DNA from: Rubrivivax sp.
Lineage (GTDB): Bacteria; Pseudomonadota; Gammaproteobacteria; Burkholderiales; Burkholderiaceae_C
Length of the DNA stretch: 64,000 nt
Assembly (NCBI GenBank): GCA_027484825.1
Contig: JAIXSE010000032.1
Span: 1-64,000, forward strand
Direction: 5' to 3'
Under the pieces are notes generated by a model. The model was given only the letters and a program-made list of their open reading frames with translations, was not told the DNA's origin and ran no database searches. The position numbers and the translations under genes are program-made. Of this stretch, positions 48,047-56,945 are shown piece by piece (the first letter of the stretch is position 1; the number at the start of each line of letters is the position of its first letter).

Positions 48047-49797
48047 GCGCCGACCAGAGCCAGATCCAGAGCCCGAAGATGGCCCACCGGGAGACGCCGA
48101 TGGCCGACCTGCTGATCAGTGTGGAGGCGCCGTGGCACCGAGTGGAGCAGGGTCCCCCGCAGGCCGGGCGCGTGCCCTTGCTCACGGCGTTTCGTCCCGA
48201 GCTGGGCTGGCCGCGCTGGTTGCTGAGAGTGCCGATGGCCTGGCATGGCGGAGATGGCTATGAACGGCTGCCCGGCGCGCTGCAGGTGGAGGACTGGGTG
48301 CCGCCGTCCCGGGGACGTCCCGGCGACCCCTGGCGGTTCAGCGTGCCGGTCGACCAGTTCCCGGCGGTGACGCGGCCCACGCCCCAGCACGATGTGCAGG
48401 CCGGCCAGGACCCGGACGCGGTGCGTCCGTGGACCGGTCTGCTGCTGCTGGCGGTCTACCTGGAACCGCGGGTCATGGCGCTGGAAGGTTTTCATCACGG
48501 ATGCCTGCAGGGGCTCGATGGCCAGGTGCTTCGCGACCAGATGGAAGATGCGCTGCTGCAGCTGCTGGACCTGCCGCCGTCGCAATGGCGGCAGGGCTTC
48601 GTGCCCGGTCCGCAGGTCGAGTCGCCGCCCACGCTGAGCCTGGCCCTGGCGGCCTGCCAGTACCCGCCGGGGCTGCTGGATGTGAGCCCGGGCTGCAACG
48701 ACGATCCGAGCCAGGCCTCGCCCGCATTGGCCGCGATGGCGCGACTGCATCACTGGGCGCGTCATCACCCGGATGGCCGGGACCTGTCCCTGCTGCTGGT
48801 GGCGGGGGATCAGATCTATGCCGATGCCAGCGGCGGCCTGGCGGACTCCCGCAGCGGCGTTGAGCGTTATGGCCGTGCCTATGGCGAGTTCAAGGCGGGA
48901 CCGGTGCGGCATCTGCCGCCCTCGGTGCGCCGGGTCGTGCACAGCGTGGATGACCATGAGATTGTGGACAACTGGGAGCCGGAGGCCCGTGGTCATGTCG
49001 GCCCCTGGTTCGAGGCGGCCCGGCAGGCGGCCTGGGACCACCGCTGGGAAGCCAGCCCCCGCACCGGTGGACCGCACTGTCTCTGGCACGACTTTGAATG
49101 GCAGGGCGGCGCCTTCTTCGTGGCGGATGCCCGCTGTGAGCGGGAGGCGCGCCGCGCGGCCAATTGGTCCCGGGCGCGCCTGTGGAGTCAGGCCCAGCGG
49201 GACGGCTTCAGCGAGTGGCTGGCCCGCAGCCACGGCCGTCCGCGCTTCATGCTGTGCGGGTCCCTGCCGCTGCCGCGCCGCCGGACCACCGCCGAGCATC
49301 CGGCCAGCTGCCTGCGGTCGGATGCCTGGGACGGTTATCCGCACAGCCAGCATGAATTGCTGGGCGAGATCTGGCGGCAGCGGGCGCAGGGGCTGGTGTT
49401 CCTCTCCGGGGACGAACATCGGTCCGGCTGGATCAGCGCGCGCATCTCCGCGGTGGACGGCGGGCCGCAGGACGGCGTGCAGGTGCATTCGATCCACAGC
49501 TCGGCGCTGTATGCCCCCTGGCCGTTTGCCGTGACGGCGGTGGAGGAACTGGCCGCTCCCGAGGTCTTCGACTTCGACGGGCCCGACGGTCGGCGGTTGC
49601 GCTGCGAGGTCAGCGCCTGGCAGGACCATCCGGGGGACGGGGTGGCGATCCTGTCGGTGGTGGGATCGGAGCTGCATCTGTGGTTTGACCGGGCTGAGCG
49701 GCCGCTGCATGCGCAGGGCGCGGGCGCGCAGCGTCCGGCGCCTTGTGCGCGGCTGGATCTGGGGATGGAGCTAGGGCTGGCGGGAGGGCCGACGTGA
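48043..49797 (+). CDS. PhoD-like metallophosphatase
   Basis: A 584-residue protein of the PhoD-like alkaline phosphatase/phosphodiesterase family. Metal-site motifs are in order: LALAACQYPPG near residue 203, VAGDQIYADASGGLADSRSG near 255, VHSVDDHEIVDNWEPEARG near 303 and LVFLSGDEHRSGWISARI near 453. No signal peptide is seen, so unlike secreted PhoD it is probably cytosolic. Its start overlaps the stop of the GMC-hydrolase gene by ATGA. It may act on a phosphorylated metabolite or phospholipid made or released by its neighbour, which is inference. The CYTH-CHAD gene follows after 161 bases. Confidence 0.85.
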   Translation: MSADQSQIQSPKMAHRETPMADLLISVEAPWHRVEQGPPQAGRVPLLTAFRPELGWPRWLLRVPMAWHGGDGYERLPGALQVEDWVPPSRGRPGDPWRFSVPVDQFPAVTRPTPQHDVQAGQDPDAVRPWTGLLLLAVYLEPRVMALEGFHHGCLQGLDGQVLRDQMEDALLQLLDLPPSQWRQGFVPGPQVESPPTLSLALAACQYPPGLLDVSPGCNDDPSQASPALAAMARLHHWARHHPDGRDLSLLLVAGDQIYADASGGLADSRSGVERYGRAYGEFKAGPVRHLPPSVRRVVHSVDDHEIVDNWEPEARGHVGPWFEAARQAAWDHRWEASPRTGGPHCLWHDFEWQGGAFFVADARCEREARRAANWSRARLWSQAQRDGFSEWLARSHGRPRFMLCGSLPLPRRRTTAEHPASCLRSDAWDGYPHSQHELLGEIWRQRAQGLVFLSGDEHRSGWISARISAVDGGPQDGVQVHSIHSSALYAPWPFAVTAVEELAAPEVFDFDGPDGRRLRCEVSAWQDHPGDGVAILSVVGSELHLWFDRAERPLHAQGAGAQRPAPCARLDLGMELGLAGGPT

Positions 49798-49958
49798 GGA
49801 CGGCCCCTGGTCCGGACGCGGGACCGGGCGACTCGCCGGACGATTCGACGGACCTTTCGCTGAACGCTTCGCTGGCCGAGTGAGTGGAGGGCCGGCCACA
49901 TCCGGTGGCGGGGCACGGCGGAGGTGGCTTCCGGGCCGCATGCGACACTGCCGCCGCC

Positions 49959-51887
49959 ATGAACGAAATTGAACTGCGCTTCCAGGTCCCTCCCGCGCAA
50001 TGGGAGGCGGTCCACCGCTGGGTGAGCGGCGCGGATGAGGCGGCCGGCGTCGGCGCCCATCACGAGCGCCTGCGCGCCAGCTATTTCGACACGCCGGAGC
50101 GTCATCTGGCGCGGGCGGGTTTTGCGCTGCGGCTGCGGCTGGAGGGCCAGACCTGGGTGCAGACGCTCAAGGGCGCAGCGCCGGACGGCATGACCCGGCT
50201 CGAGCACAACGTGCCGGTGCCCGCCCCGCAGGACGGGGAGATGCCGGCCCTGGACCTGGCACGCCATGCCGACCATCCGGCCGGGCAGGGCCTGCAGGCT
50301 TTGCTGGCGCGCCTGGGCGGACCGACCTTGCAGGCGCTGTTCCGCACGGACATCGAGCGCCTGAGCCGCGCCTTCGCCACGCCCTTTGGGGAGGTGGAGC
50401 TGGCCCTGGACCACGGTGCGCTGCTGGCGGGCGAGGGCGCCTCAGAGCGACGGACCCCGGTGGCGGAACTGGAAATCGAGCTGAAGCAGGGCGATCCGCG
50501 GGCGGTGCTGGAAGTCGCCCGGGAGTGGGCGCTGGGTCGATTCGGACTGACGCTGGAATTGCGTACCAAGGCGCTTCGCGGCGACCTGCTGGCGCGCCGC
50601 GAGGCCGTGGCGCCGGCACAGGCCAGCGCCGCAGCGGTCTGGCGACCCGGGCAGAGCCAGGCGCAGGCGCTGGCGGTGCTGTTGAAGTCGGTGGTGGAGC
50701 CGGTGCTGGGCAATGCCTCGCAGATCGTCAGCGGTCTGCATCAGCCCGAGCATCTGCATCAGTTGCGGGTGGCACTGCGGCGCTTGCGGGTGGGCGTGGA
50801 TCTGCTGGCCGCTGCCGCAGCGGTGCCCGTGGAAGACATGCAGCGATCCGAACGGGGCACCGGCGATTTGGAGGCCAGCGGACCTGCGCAGGAGACCCTC
50901 GCCGACGGCGGAACGCCCCCTGCAACGTCTGCTGCAACGAGCCCCGCGACACCCTCCGAACTCCGTTCTGAGCCTCCTTCTGAGCCCTCTTCCGGCACGT
51001 CTTCGGCGGCCTCCGTGGTCACGTCCACTGCATCGTCTCCCCGGTCGCCCACCGTCGCGTCCGCTACTGTGTCCGCCACTGCGTCCGTGACGGCGCAGGA
51101 CCTGCTCGCCTTGCGCAGTCTGGGAGAAGGGGCCAAGCAACTCGGTCAGTTGCTGGCGGAGGCCCGCGATGCCGATGCCCAGACGCAAGCCGTCTGGCGG
51201 CAGGACCTGGAGCGAGCCTGGCAGCAGGCCGCCGTGGCCGTGGCCGGGCGTCCCGTGGATGTGCCGCGCCGTGCCCGTGCCCTGGAAGGCCCGGCGCCAT
51301 CAGTGCTGTTGGCTGATCCGGTGTGGCAGGGGTGGATGTTGTCCATCGTCGCTTGGCTGGTGCGCGGTTGGCCGGCGAGCGGGCCGGTCGAAGCGGTCGT
51401 GGCGGAAGTCGAGCAACTGGGCGACAAGGCCCTGCGCCTGGCGCGACGCTTCGACAAGCTGGATGTGGAAGGGCGGCACCATCTGCGTCGCCGTCTGAGG
51501 CGGTGGAAGATGGCGCTGGAGATGACCGGAACGCTGAAGCCGGTCAAGCCTGTCCGGACGGACAAGGCCGACAAGACCGGCAAGGCGGACGGCGCCCACC
51601 ACGGACACTCGCAGCATGCCGCGGGCGCGTCACCCAAGCCCGACCGGGCCGTGCCGCGCGAGGTGCTGAAGCTGATGGCCCGCGTGCAGGAGGTTCAAAA
51701 GCCGCTGGGCGAGCTCAACGATCTGGAGACCGGCCTTCTGCATGCCCGTGCCGCCCTGGTGCGTGCGGTGGCGGCGGGTGAGGCGCACGAGGCCGCCCGG
51801 GCGGGATTTGATCTGGCGTGGCTGCTGCCGGTGCGCAATGACGCGCTGGCCCGCATGCGGCGCCGGGTGAAGCGATTGAAGCGCTGA
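49959..51887 (+). CDS. CYTH-CHAD domain protein
   Basis: A 642-residue protein. The N-terminal CYTH triphosphate-tunnel domain begins with EIELRF (the E-x-E-x-R/K signature) and runs to about residue 205 (YFDTPERHLARAGFALRLRL, GEVELALDHG, VAELEIELKQGDPRAVLEVA). CYTH enzymes cleave inorganic triphosphate or make cAMP. The C-terminal CHAD domain (from LHQPEHLHQLRVALRRLRVG, about residue 260) is a helical, His/Arg-rich fold that binds polyphosphate. The CHAD is interrupted by a Ser/Thr/Pro-rich segment (about residues 290-380) and a Lys/His-rich one (about 525-565). The start at 49959 begins the CYTH motif directly; 49884 is less likely. Confidence 0.92.
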   Translation: MNEIELRFQVPPAQWEAVHRWVSGADEAAGVGAHHERLRASYFDTPERHLARAGFALRLRLEGQTWVQTLKGAAPDGMTRLEHNVPVPAPQDGEMPALDLARHADHPAGQGLQALLARLGGPTLQALFRTDIERLSRAFATPFGEVELALDHGALLAGEGASERRTPVAELEIELKQGDPRAVLEVAREWALGRFGLTLELRTKALRGDLLARREAVAPAQASAAAVWRPGQSQAQALAVLLKSVVEPVLGNASQIVSGLHQPEHLHQLRVALRRLRVGVDLLAAAAAVPVEDMQRSERGTGDLEASGPAQETLADGGTPPATSAATSPATPSELRSEPPSEPSSGTSSAASVVTSTASSPRSPTVASATVSATASVTAQDLLALRSLGEGAKQLGQLLAEARDADAQTQAVWRQDLERAWQQAAVAVAGRPVDVPRRARALEGPAPSVLLADPVWQGWMLSIVAWLVRGWPASGPVEAVVAEVEQLGDKALRLARRFDKLDVEGRHHLRRRLRRWKMALEMTGTLKPVKPVRTDKADKTGKADGAHHGHSQHAAGASPKPDRAVPREVLKLMARVQEVQKPLGELNDLETGLLHARAALVRAVAAGEAHEAARAGFDLAWLLPVRNDALARMRRRVKRLKR

Positions 51888-51963
51888 TCCGCTGAATCGC
51901 TGAACTGCTGAACCGCTGAACCGCTGATCCGGCCGGTTCACTCCGGCAGACCGCGCTGGGTTG

Positions 51964-51990
51964 AAGGGCCCCCGCAGCCAGGGGCCCCTT
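51964..51990. other. GC-rich palindrome between convergent genes
   Basis: AAGGGCCCC ... GGGGCCCCTT is a near-perfect palindrome in the 130-bp gap between the convergent CYTH-CHAD and DUF2167 genes. It could act as a two-way terminator, but no T-run follows on either strand. Confidence 0.4.
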
Positions 51991-52017
51991 CGTGGCGTCA
52001 GCGCAGCGTGTCGGCGT

Positions 52018-52944
52018 TCAACTGCCCGACTTGTCCCGGCGGAACAGCTTCATGAAGGCACCGCCCAGACCCAGCGCACCGATCAGGATCAGCTTGGCGA
52101 ACTTGGCGAAGAAGGCGCCGAGAACTGCCAACAGGCCCAGCTTTTTCGCACCTGCGCCCAGCACCAGCGCCGCCAGACCGTATTCGGCCACATGGTCGGT
52201 GCTGGCATTGAAGTCCTCATACCGCTTGCCGCTGTTGAATTCCAGCGCGGACAGCATGCCCTGGGCCTGCACCTTGTCCTTGGCCAGGTCCTTGAGCCCG
52301 GTGACCAAGTTCAGGCTCACATAGCCCTCGCGGCCCAGCGCATAGGTGTTGTAGTTGACGCCCTGCGGCTGGTCGGCCGGGGCGCCCTTTTCCTTGGTGC
52401 TCATGGCCCACACCAGTTGGTGGTTGCCGGCGGTGTAGCGCGGCTCCTCCGCCCAGCCGACGATCTCCAAGCCGCTCACCCCCATCTTCTCCCGCTCCTT
52501 GTTGGCGTTTTCCGTGCCTTCCCGGTAGCTCTTGAGCAGATCGGCCGCATTCCAGTTCTTGGCATCGTCGTCCTTGACGTAGCCGGACTTCTCGAATTTC
52601 ACGATGGCCATCCAGTCTTCCTCGCCCTTGGGCATCACCACGCCCTCCAGGTCCGAGTAGGTGCCGGGGTTGCCCATGGCGCGCAGCAGACGGGCCGCGT
52701 GTGGCTGGGGAATGAAGACCTTGCCGTCGGCCAGATGCAGCGTGGCCTGGCCGGCCAGCGTGATGTCGTGCGGGCCGTGGACGGCCGCCTTGCTGGCTTC
52801 GTCCCAGGCGGCCTTGGCTTCGGCCTGGGCCTGCGAGGTCTGGGCCTGGACGACCGGGGCGATCAGGCTGGTGGCTACGATGAAAGCTGACGCCATGCGG
52901 CGGCCGCAGGCGCGGACGATGCCGGCCCAGATGCTGGTGCTCAT
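52018..52944 (-). CDS. DUF2167 membrane protein
   Basis: A 308-residue exported membrane protein. The signal peptide ends near VVQAQ (residue 34). The DUF2167 domain shows GPHDITLAGQATLHLADGKV, DLEGVVMPKGEEDWMAIVKF, GYVKDDDAKNWNAADLLKSY and EIVGWAEEPRYTAGNHQLVW, followed by LGREGYVSLNLVTGL. One or two hydrophobic helices lie near the C-terminus (LGLLAVLGAFFAKFAKLILI), with a basic tail FRRDKSGS. A GGGAGGG ribosome site precedes ATG 52944. The family is widespread in proteobacteria with no known function. It stands alone. Confidence 0.92.
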   Translation of the reverse strand: MSTSIWAGIVRACGRRMASAFIVATSLIAPVVQAQTSQAQAEAKAAWDEASKAAVHGPHDITLAGQATLHLADGKVFIPQPHAARLLRAMGNPGTYSDLEGVVMPKGEEDWMAIVKFEKSGYVKDDDAKNWNAADLLKSYREGTENANKEREKMGVSGLEIVGWAEEPRYTAGNHQLVWAMSTKEKGAPADQPQGVNYNTYALGREGYVSLNLVTGLKDLAKDKVQAQGMLSALEFNSGKRYEDFNASTDHVAEYGLAALVLGAGAKKLGLLAVLGAFFAKFAKLILIGALGLGGAFMKLFRRDKSGS

Positions 52945-53069
52945 AGGATTCCCTCCCGAATGGATCTTCTGTGGGGCGGGAGTCTAGCCAGCCAGGACCG
53001 GGCGTCTGGCGGGAACTTCCGCACCGTCCCCCTTGTGGGGGGAGGCGCGGCGGTTCAATGTCACAGGTT

Positions 53070-53131
53070 GCGGCGTGGACGCCACGCCGCCGCTGTGCGG
53101 GAGGGTGCGGCGTCGCTGTTGGGGCGACGCC
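53070..53131 (-). other. two GC-rich hairpins after the ferredoxin oxidoreductase gene
   Basis: GCGGCGTGG-ACG-CCACGCCGC (53070-53090) and GGCGTCGC-7 bases-GCGACGCC (53109-53131) lie side by side within 100 bases past the stop of the indolepyruvate oxidoreductase gene. They probably protect or end its mRNA; T-runs are absent. Confidence 0.5.
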
Positions 53132-53167
53132 GTGGGGTACGGCGATGGTGCCGCTACAACGCGGCTC

Positions 53168-56100
53168 TTATTGCGACGCCCACTGCGCACTCAACTGCGT
53201 CCAGCGCGTGCGCACGCCCGCCAGATGCCGTTCCTTGACATGCCCGTAGCCGCGGATGTCCTCCGGCAGGCGGGCGATGTCCAGCGCCAGTGGCAGGCGT
53301 TCGGCAGTCAGGCCCTTGGCCAGGATGGCCTCGATGCTGGCGCGGTAGTCCTGAATCAGCTGACGCTCGGTCCGACGCTCCTCGGTATGGCCGAACGGAT
53401 CGAAGGCCGTGCCGCGCAGACCCTTGAGCCGTGCCAGCACCTTCATCGCCGGACGCACCCAGCCGCCGAAGGGCGACTTGACCGGCTGGCCCTGCGCATC
53501 CTTCTTGGCAAACAGCGGCGGCGCCAGGTGGTGGACCACCTTGTAATCGCCTTCGAACTGGGCCTGGATCTTCTGGAGGAACTTGGGGTCGGTGTGCAGA
53601 CGCGCGACCTCGTATTCGTCCTTGTAGGCCATCAGCTTGAACAGATAGCGGGCCACCGCCTCGGTCAGGCGGGTGCCGCCCAGCGGCGCTTCGATGGCGC
53701 GCACGCGTTCCACGAAGGCGCGGTAGTCGGCGGCATAGGCGGCGTTCTGATAGTCGGTGAGGAACTCGACACGACGGGCCAGCAGTTCATCCACACCCTG
53801 GCGCTTGATCACCTGGATGACCTGCTGCGCCGCGTAGAGCGAGCGCACGGCGGCCAGGTCGTGGGCGCAGCGACGGCCCCATTCAAACGCGGCCTTGTTG
53901 TTGTCGATCTGCACGCCGTTGAGCTCGATGGCCCGCATCAGCGCGGCATGGCTCAGCGGCACGCGGCCCTTTTGCCAGGCGTAGCCCAGCATCAGCGGGT
54001 TGGTGTAGAGCGAGTCGCCCAGCAGCTTTACCGCCACCTCTTCCGCATCGAACATGCCCAGATGCTCGGTGCCGACCGCCTTGGCGATGGCCGCTTCACA
54101 GGCGCCGCCGGGGAAGCTCCAGTCCGGGTTGTTCACCAGCGTGGCGGTGGGCGAGCCGTGGGTGTTGAGCGCCACATAGCTGCGGCCTTCGCGCATCACC
54201 GCCAGCGTGCTCTTGTTGGCAGCCACAATGGAGTCGCAGGCGATCACCAGGTCCGCCTCGGCGGTGCCGACCTTGGTGCAGTAGATGGCCGACGGGCTGT
54301 TGGCAATCTGGATGTGGCTCCAGGTGGCGCCGCCCTTTTGCGCCAGGCCGGCCGCATCCTGCGTGATCACGCCCTTGCCTTCCAGATGGGCCGCCATGCC
54401 CAGCAACTGGCCGATGGTGATCACCCCGGTGCCGCCCACGCCCGCTACCACGATGCCCCAGGCCTTCTCGGCATTGGGCACCAGCGGCTGCGGCACCGGC
54501 GGCAGGCTGGCGTCGAACGGATTCAGACGCTTGTCCTTCTTGGGCTTCTTCAGCTCGCCGCCTTCGATGGTGACGAAGCTGGGGCAGAAGCCCTTCACGC
54601 AGGAGAAGTCCTTGTTGCAGGTGTTCTGGTTGATCTGGCGCTTGCGGCCGAATTCCGTCTCCAGCGGTTCCACCGACAGGCAGTTGGACTGCACCGAGCA
54701 GTCGCCGCAGCCTTCGCAGACCGCTTCATTGATGACCGTGCGCTTAGCCGGGTCGACCAGCTTGCCGCGCTTGCGGCGGCGGCGCTTTTCAGTGGCGCAG
54801 GTCTGGTCGTAGATGATGACTGTGGTGCCGGGGATCTCGCGGAACTGGCGCTGCAGCGCGTCCAGTTCGTCGCGGTGATGCACGGTGACGCCCGGGGCGA
54901 CCGGCTTGCCGTCGTACTTCTGCGGCTCGTCGGTGACGATGATCAGCTTGGCCACGCCTTCCGAGATCAGGCTGTTCATGATCTGGAAAACGCTGTGGCC
55001 TTCCGGGCGTTCCCCCACCTGCTGGCCGCCGGTCATGGCGACCGCATCGTTGTAGAGTACCTTGTAGGTGATGTTCACCCCGGCGGCGATGCTCTGGCGG
55101 ATGGCCAGGATGCCGCTGTGGAAGTAGGTGCCGTCGCCGAGGTTGCTGAAGATGTGCTTCTCATCGGTGAACGGCGCCTGGCCGACCCAGGGCACGCCTT
55201 CGCCGCCCATCTGGGTGAAGGTGGCGGTGTTGCGGCCCGGCATCCAGGTGACCATGTAGTGGCAGCCGATGCCGCCCACGGCCCGGGAGCCTTCCGGCAC
55301 GCGGGTGCTGGTGTTGTGCGGGCAGCCGGAGCAGAACCAGGGCGTGCGGTCGGCGCCGCCGGCGGTCTTCTCTTCGGACTTGAGCGACTGCTCCTTGGCC
55401 TCGATCAGGGCCACACGGGCGCGCAGACGTTCGGCGGTGTCGGCATCCACGCCGAGCTTGAGCAGGCGCTTGGAGATGGCGCGGGCGATGATGGCCGGCG
55501 TCAGGTCGGCCTGCGGGCGCAGCAACCAATGGCTACTGGGGTTGGGGCGGCTCCATTCGCCGCCGCTCAGGTCGTTCTCGGCTTCGTCGAACTTGCCCAG
55601 CACATTGGGGCGCACGTCCGGACGCCAGTTGTACAGCTCTTCCTTGAGCTGGTATTCGATCATCTGGCGCTTCTCTTCGACCACCAGGATTTCCTGCAGG
55701 CCTTGAGCGAAGTCGCGGGTGATGGTGGCTTCCAGCGGCCACACCACGTTGACCTTGTGCAGACGGATGCCCAGGCGACGGCAGCTGTCGTCGTCCAGTC
55801 CCAGGTCATGCAGCGCCTGGCGGGTGTCGTTCCAGGCCTTGCCGCTGGCGATGATGCCGAAGCGGTCGTTGGGCGTGGACACCACGTTGTGGTTGAGACG
55901 GTTGGCCCGCACATAGGCCAGTGCGGCATACCACTTGTGGTCCATCATCCGCGCTTCCTGGTCCAGCGGCGGATCGGGCCAGCGGATGTGCAGGCCACCG
56001 GCGGGCATCGGGAAATCCTCAGGCAGCAGGATCTGCACCCGGTCCGGGTCCACGCTCACGCTGCTGGAGGACTCCACGATCTCCTGGATGGTCTTGAGCC

Positions 56101-56725
56101 CGGACCACAGGCCGGAGAAGCGGCTCATGGCGAAGGCATGCAGGCCCATGTCCAGGATGTCCTGCACGCTGGACGGGAAGAACACCGGGAAGCCGACGGC
56201 CTTGAAGACGTGGTCGCTCTGGTGGGCGGCGGTGGAGCTCTTGGCGATGTGGTCGTCCCCGGCGATGGCGATCACGCCGCCATGCTTGGAGGTGCCGGCC
56301 ATGTTGGCATGCTTGAACACGTCGATGCAGCGGTCCACGCCGGGACCCTTCCCGTACCACATGCCAAACACACCGTCGAACTTCTTCTTCTCCGGGAAGA
56401 GGTCCAGTTGCTGCGTGCCCCAGACGGCGGTGGCGCCCAGTTCCTCGTTCACACCGGGCTGGAAGACGATGTGCTGCTTGGCCAGATGCTTGCGCGCGGC
56501 CATCAGGGCCTGGTCGTAGCCGCCCAGTGGGGAGCCGCGGTAGCCGGAAATGAAGCCGGCGGTGTTGAGGCCCGCGATGGCGTCGCGGGTGCGCTGCAAC
56601 ATCGGCAGGCGCACCAGGGCCTGGATGCCGCTCATGAAGGCGCGGCCCTCGTCCAACGCGTATTTGTCGTCCAGGCTGACTGTTTCCAGTGCTCGCAGGA
56701 TGTGTTCGGGCAAGGGGGCATTCAT
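53168..56725 (-). CDS. indolepyruvate ferredoxin oxidoreductase (fused IorA-IorB type)
   Basis: An 1185-residue enzyme of the fused indolepyruvate:ferredoxin oxidoreductase family, which turns aryl- or branched-chain 2-oxoacids into acyl-CoA with reduction of ferredoxin. The N-terminal alpha-type part begins VSLDDKYALDEGRAFMSGIQ; the thiamine-diphosphate-binding part includes GDGTYFHSGILAIRQSIAAG. The iron-sulfur region carries CEGCGDCSVQSNC and CNKDFSCVKGFC. The C-terminal gamma-type domain starts around WGIVVAGVGGTGVITIGQLL. The length fits the betaproteobacterial fused form (about 1150-1200). It is divergent from an Lrp/AsnC-type regulator, the usual arrangement for amino-acid degradation genes. 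Confidence 0.95.
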   Translation of the reverse strand: MNAPLPEHILRALETVSLDDKYALDEGRAFMSGIQALVRLPMLQRTRDAIAGLNTAGFISGYRGSPLGGYDQALMAARKHLAKQHIVFQPGVNEELGATAVWGTQQLDLFPEKKKFDGVFGMWYGKGPGVDRCIDVFKHANMAGTSKHGGVIAIAGDDHIAKSSTAAHQSDHVFKAVGFPVFFPSSVQDILDMGLHAFAMSRFSGLWSGLKTIQEIVESSSSVSVDPDRVQILLPEDFPMPAGGLHIRWPDPPLDQEARMMDHKWYAALAYVRANRLNHNVVSTPNDRFGIIASGKAWNDTRQALHDLGLDDDSCRRLGIRLHKVNVVWPLEATITRDFAQGLQEILVVEEKRQMIEYQLKEELYNWRPDVRPNVLGKFDEAENDLSGGEWSRPNPSSHWLLRPQADLTPAIIARAISKRLLKLGVDADTAERLRARVALIEAKEQSLKSEEKTAGGADRTPWFCSGCPHNTSTRVPEGSRAVGGIGCHYMVTWMPGRNTATFTQMGGEGVPWVGQAPFTDEKHIFSNLGDGTYFHSGILAIRQSIAAGVNITYKVLYNDAVAMTGGQQVGERPEGHSVFQIMNSLISEGVAKLIIVTDEPQKYDGKPVAPGVTVHHRDELDALQRQFREIPGTTVIIYDQTCATEKRRRRKRGKLVDPAKRTVINEAVCEGCGDCSVQSNCLSVEPLETEFGRKRQINQNTCNKDFSCVKGFCPSFVTIEGGELKKPKKDKRLNPFDASLPPVPQPLVPNAEKAWGIVVAGVGGTGVITIGQLLGMAAHLEGKGVITQDAAGLAQKGGATWSHIQIANSPSAIYCTKVGTAEADLVIACDSIVAANKSTLAVMREGRSYVALNTHGSPTATLVNNPDWSFPGGACEAAIAKAVGTEHLGMFDAEEVAVKLLGDSLYTNPLMLGYAWQKGRVPLSHAALMRAIELNGVQIDNNKAAFEWGRRCAHDLAAVRSLYAAQQVIQVIKRQGVDELLARRVEFLTDYQNAAYAADYRAFVERVRAIEAPLGGTRLTEAVARYLFKLMAYKDEYEVARLHTDPKFLQKIQAQFEGDYKVVHHLAPPLFAKKDAQGQPVKSPFGGWVRPAMKVLARLKGLRGTAFDPFGHTEERRTERQLIQDYRASIEAILAKGLTAERLPLALDIARLPEDIRGYGHVKERHLAGVRTRWTQLSAQWASQ

Positions 56726-56859
56726 GAGGGGGTGTCTCCTGTTGGTGGCCGGCGCCGTCAGGTCCCGCTTGTGGCGGGCCCGCGAGGCCGTGCTGCCAGA
56801 TACCGCTGAATGTCTTCAGCGCGATATTGTCATGTTGGCACTTCCCCCGCTCAGGCTCG

Positions 56860-56891
56860 GGGCAAGGGATGACTTGCCCTGCCGGGGCAGG
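56860..56891. promoter_or_regulatory. overlapping inverted repeats in the oxidoreductase/Lrp gap
   Basis: GGGCAAG-6 bases-CTTGCCC (56860-56879) overlaps CCTGCC-GG-GGCAGG (56878-56891) in the 220-bp divergent gap. The position suits a binding site for the Lrp-type regulator next to it. Confidence 0.45.
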
Positions 56892-56945
56892 AGGTGGACC
56901 AGCCCCTCAGTGTAGGAAATACGGCGCGGCGAGTGCTTGCTTGTT

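Noticed and set aside
53033-56809. 1258-codon open frame on the plus strand
   Set aside because: It lies exactly opposite the indolepyruvate oxidoreductase gene; its translation is His/Val/Gly/Ala-rich with no family motifs. It is a high-GC antisense artefact.
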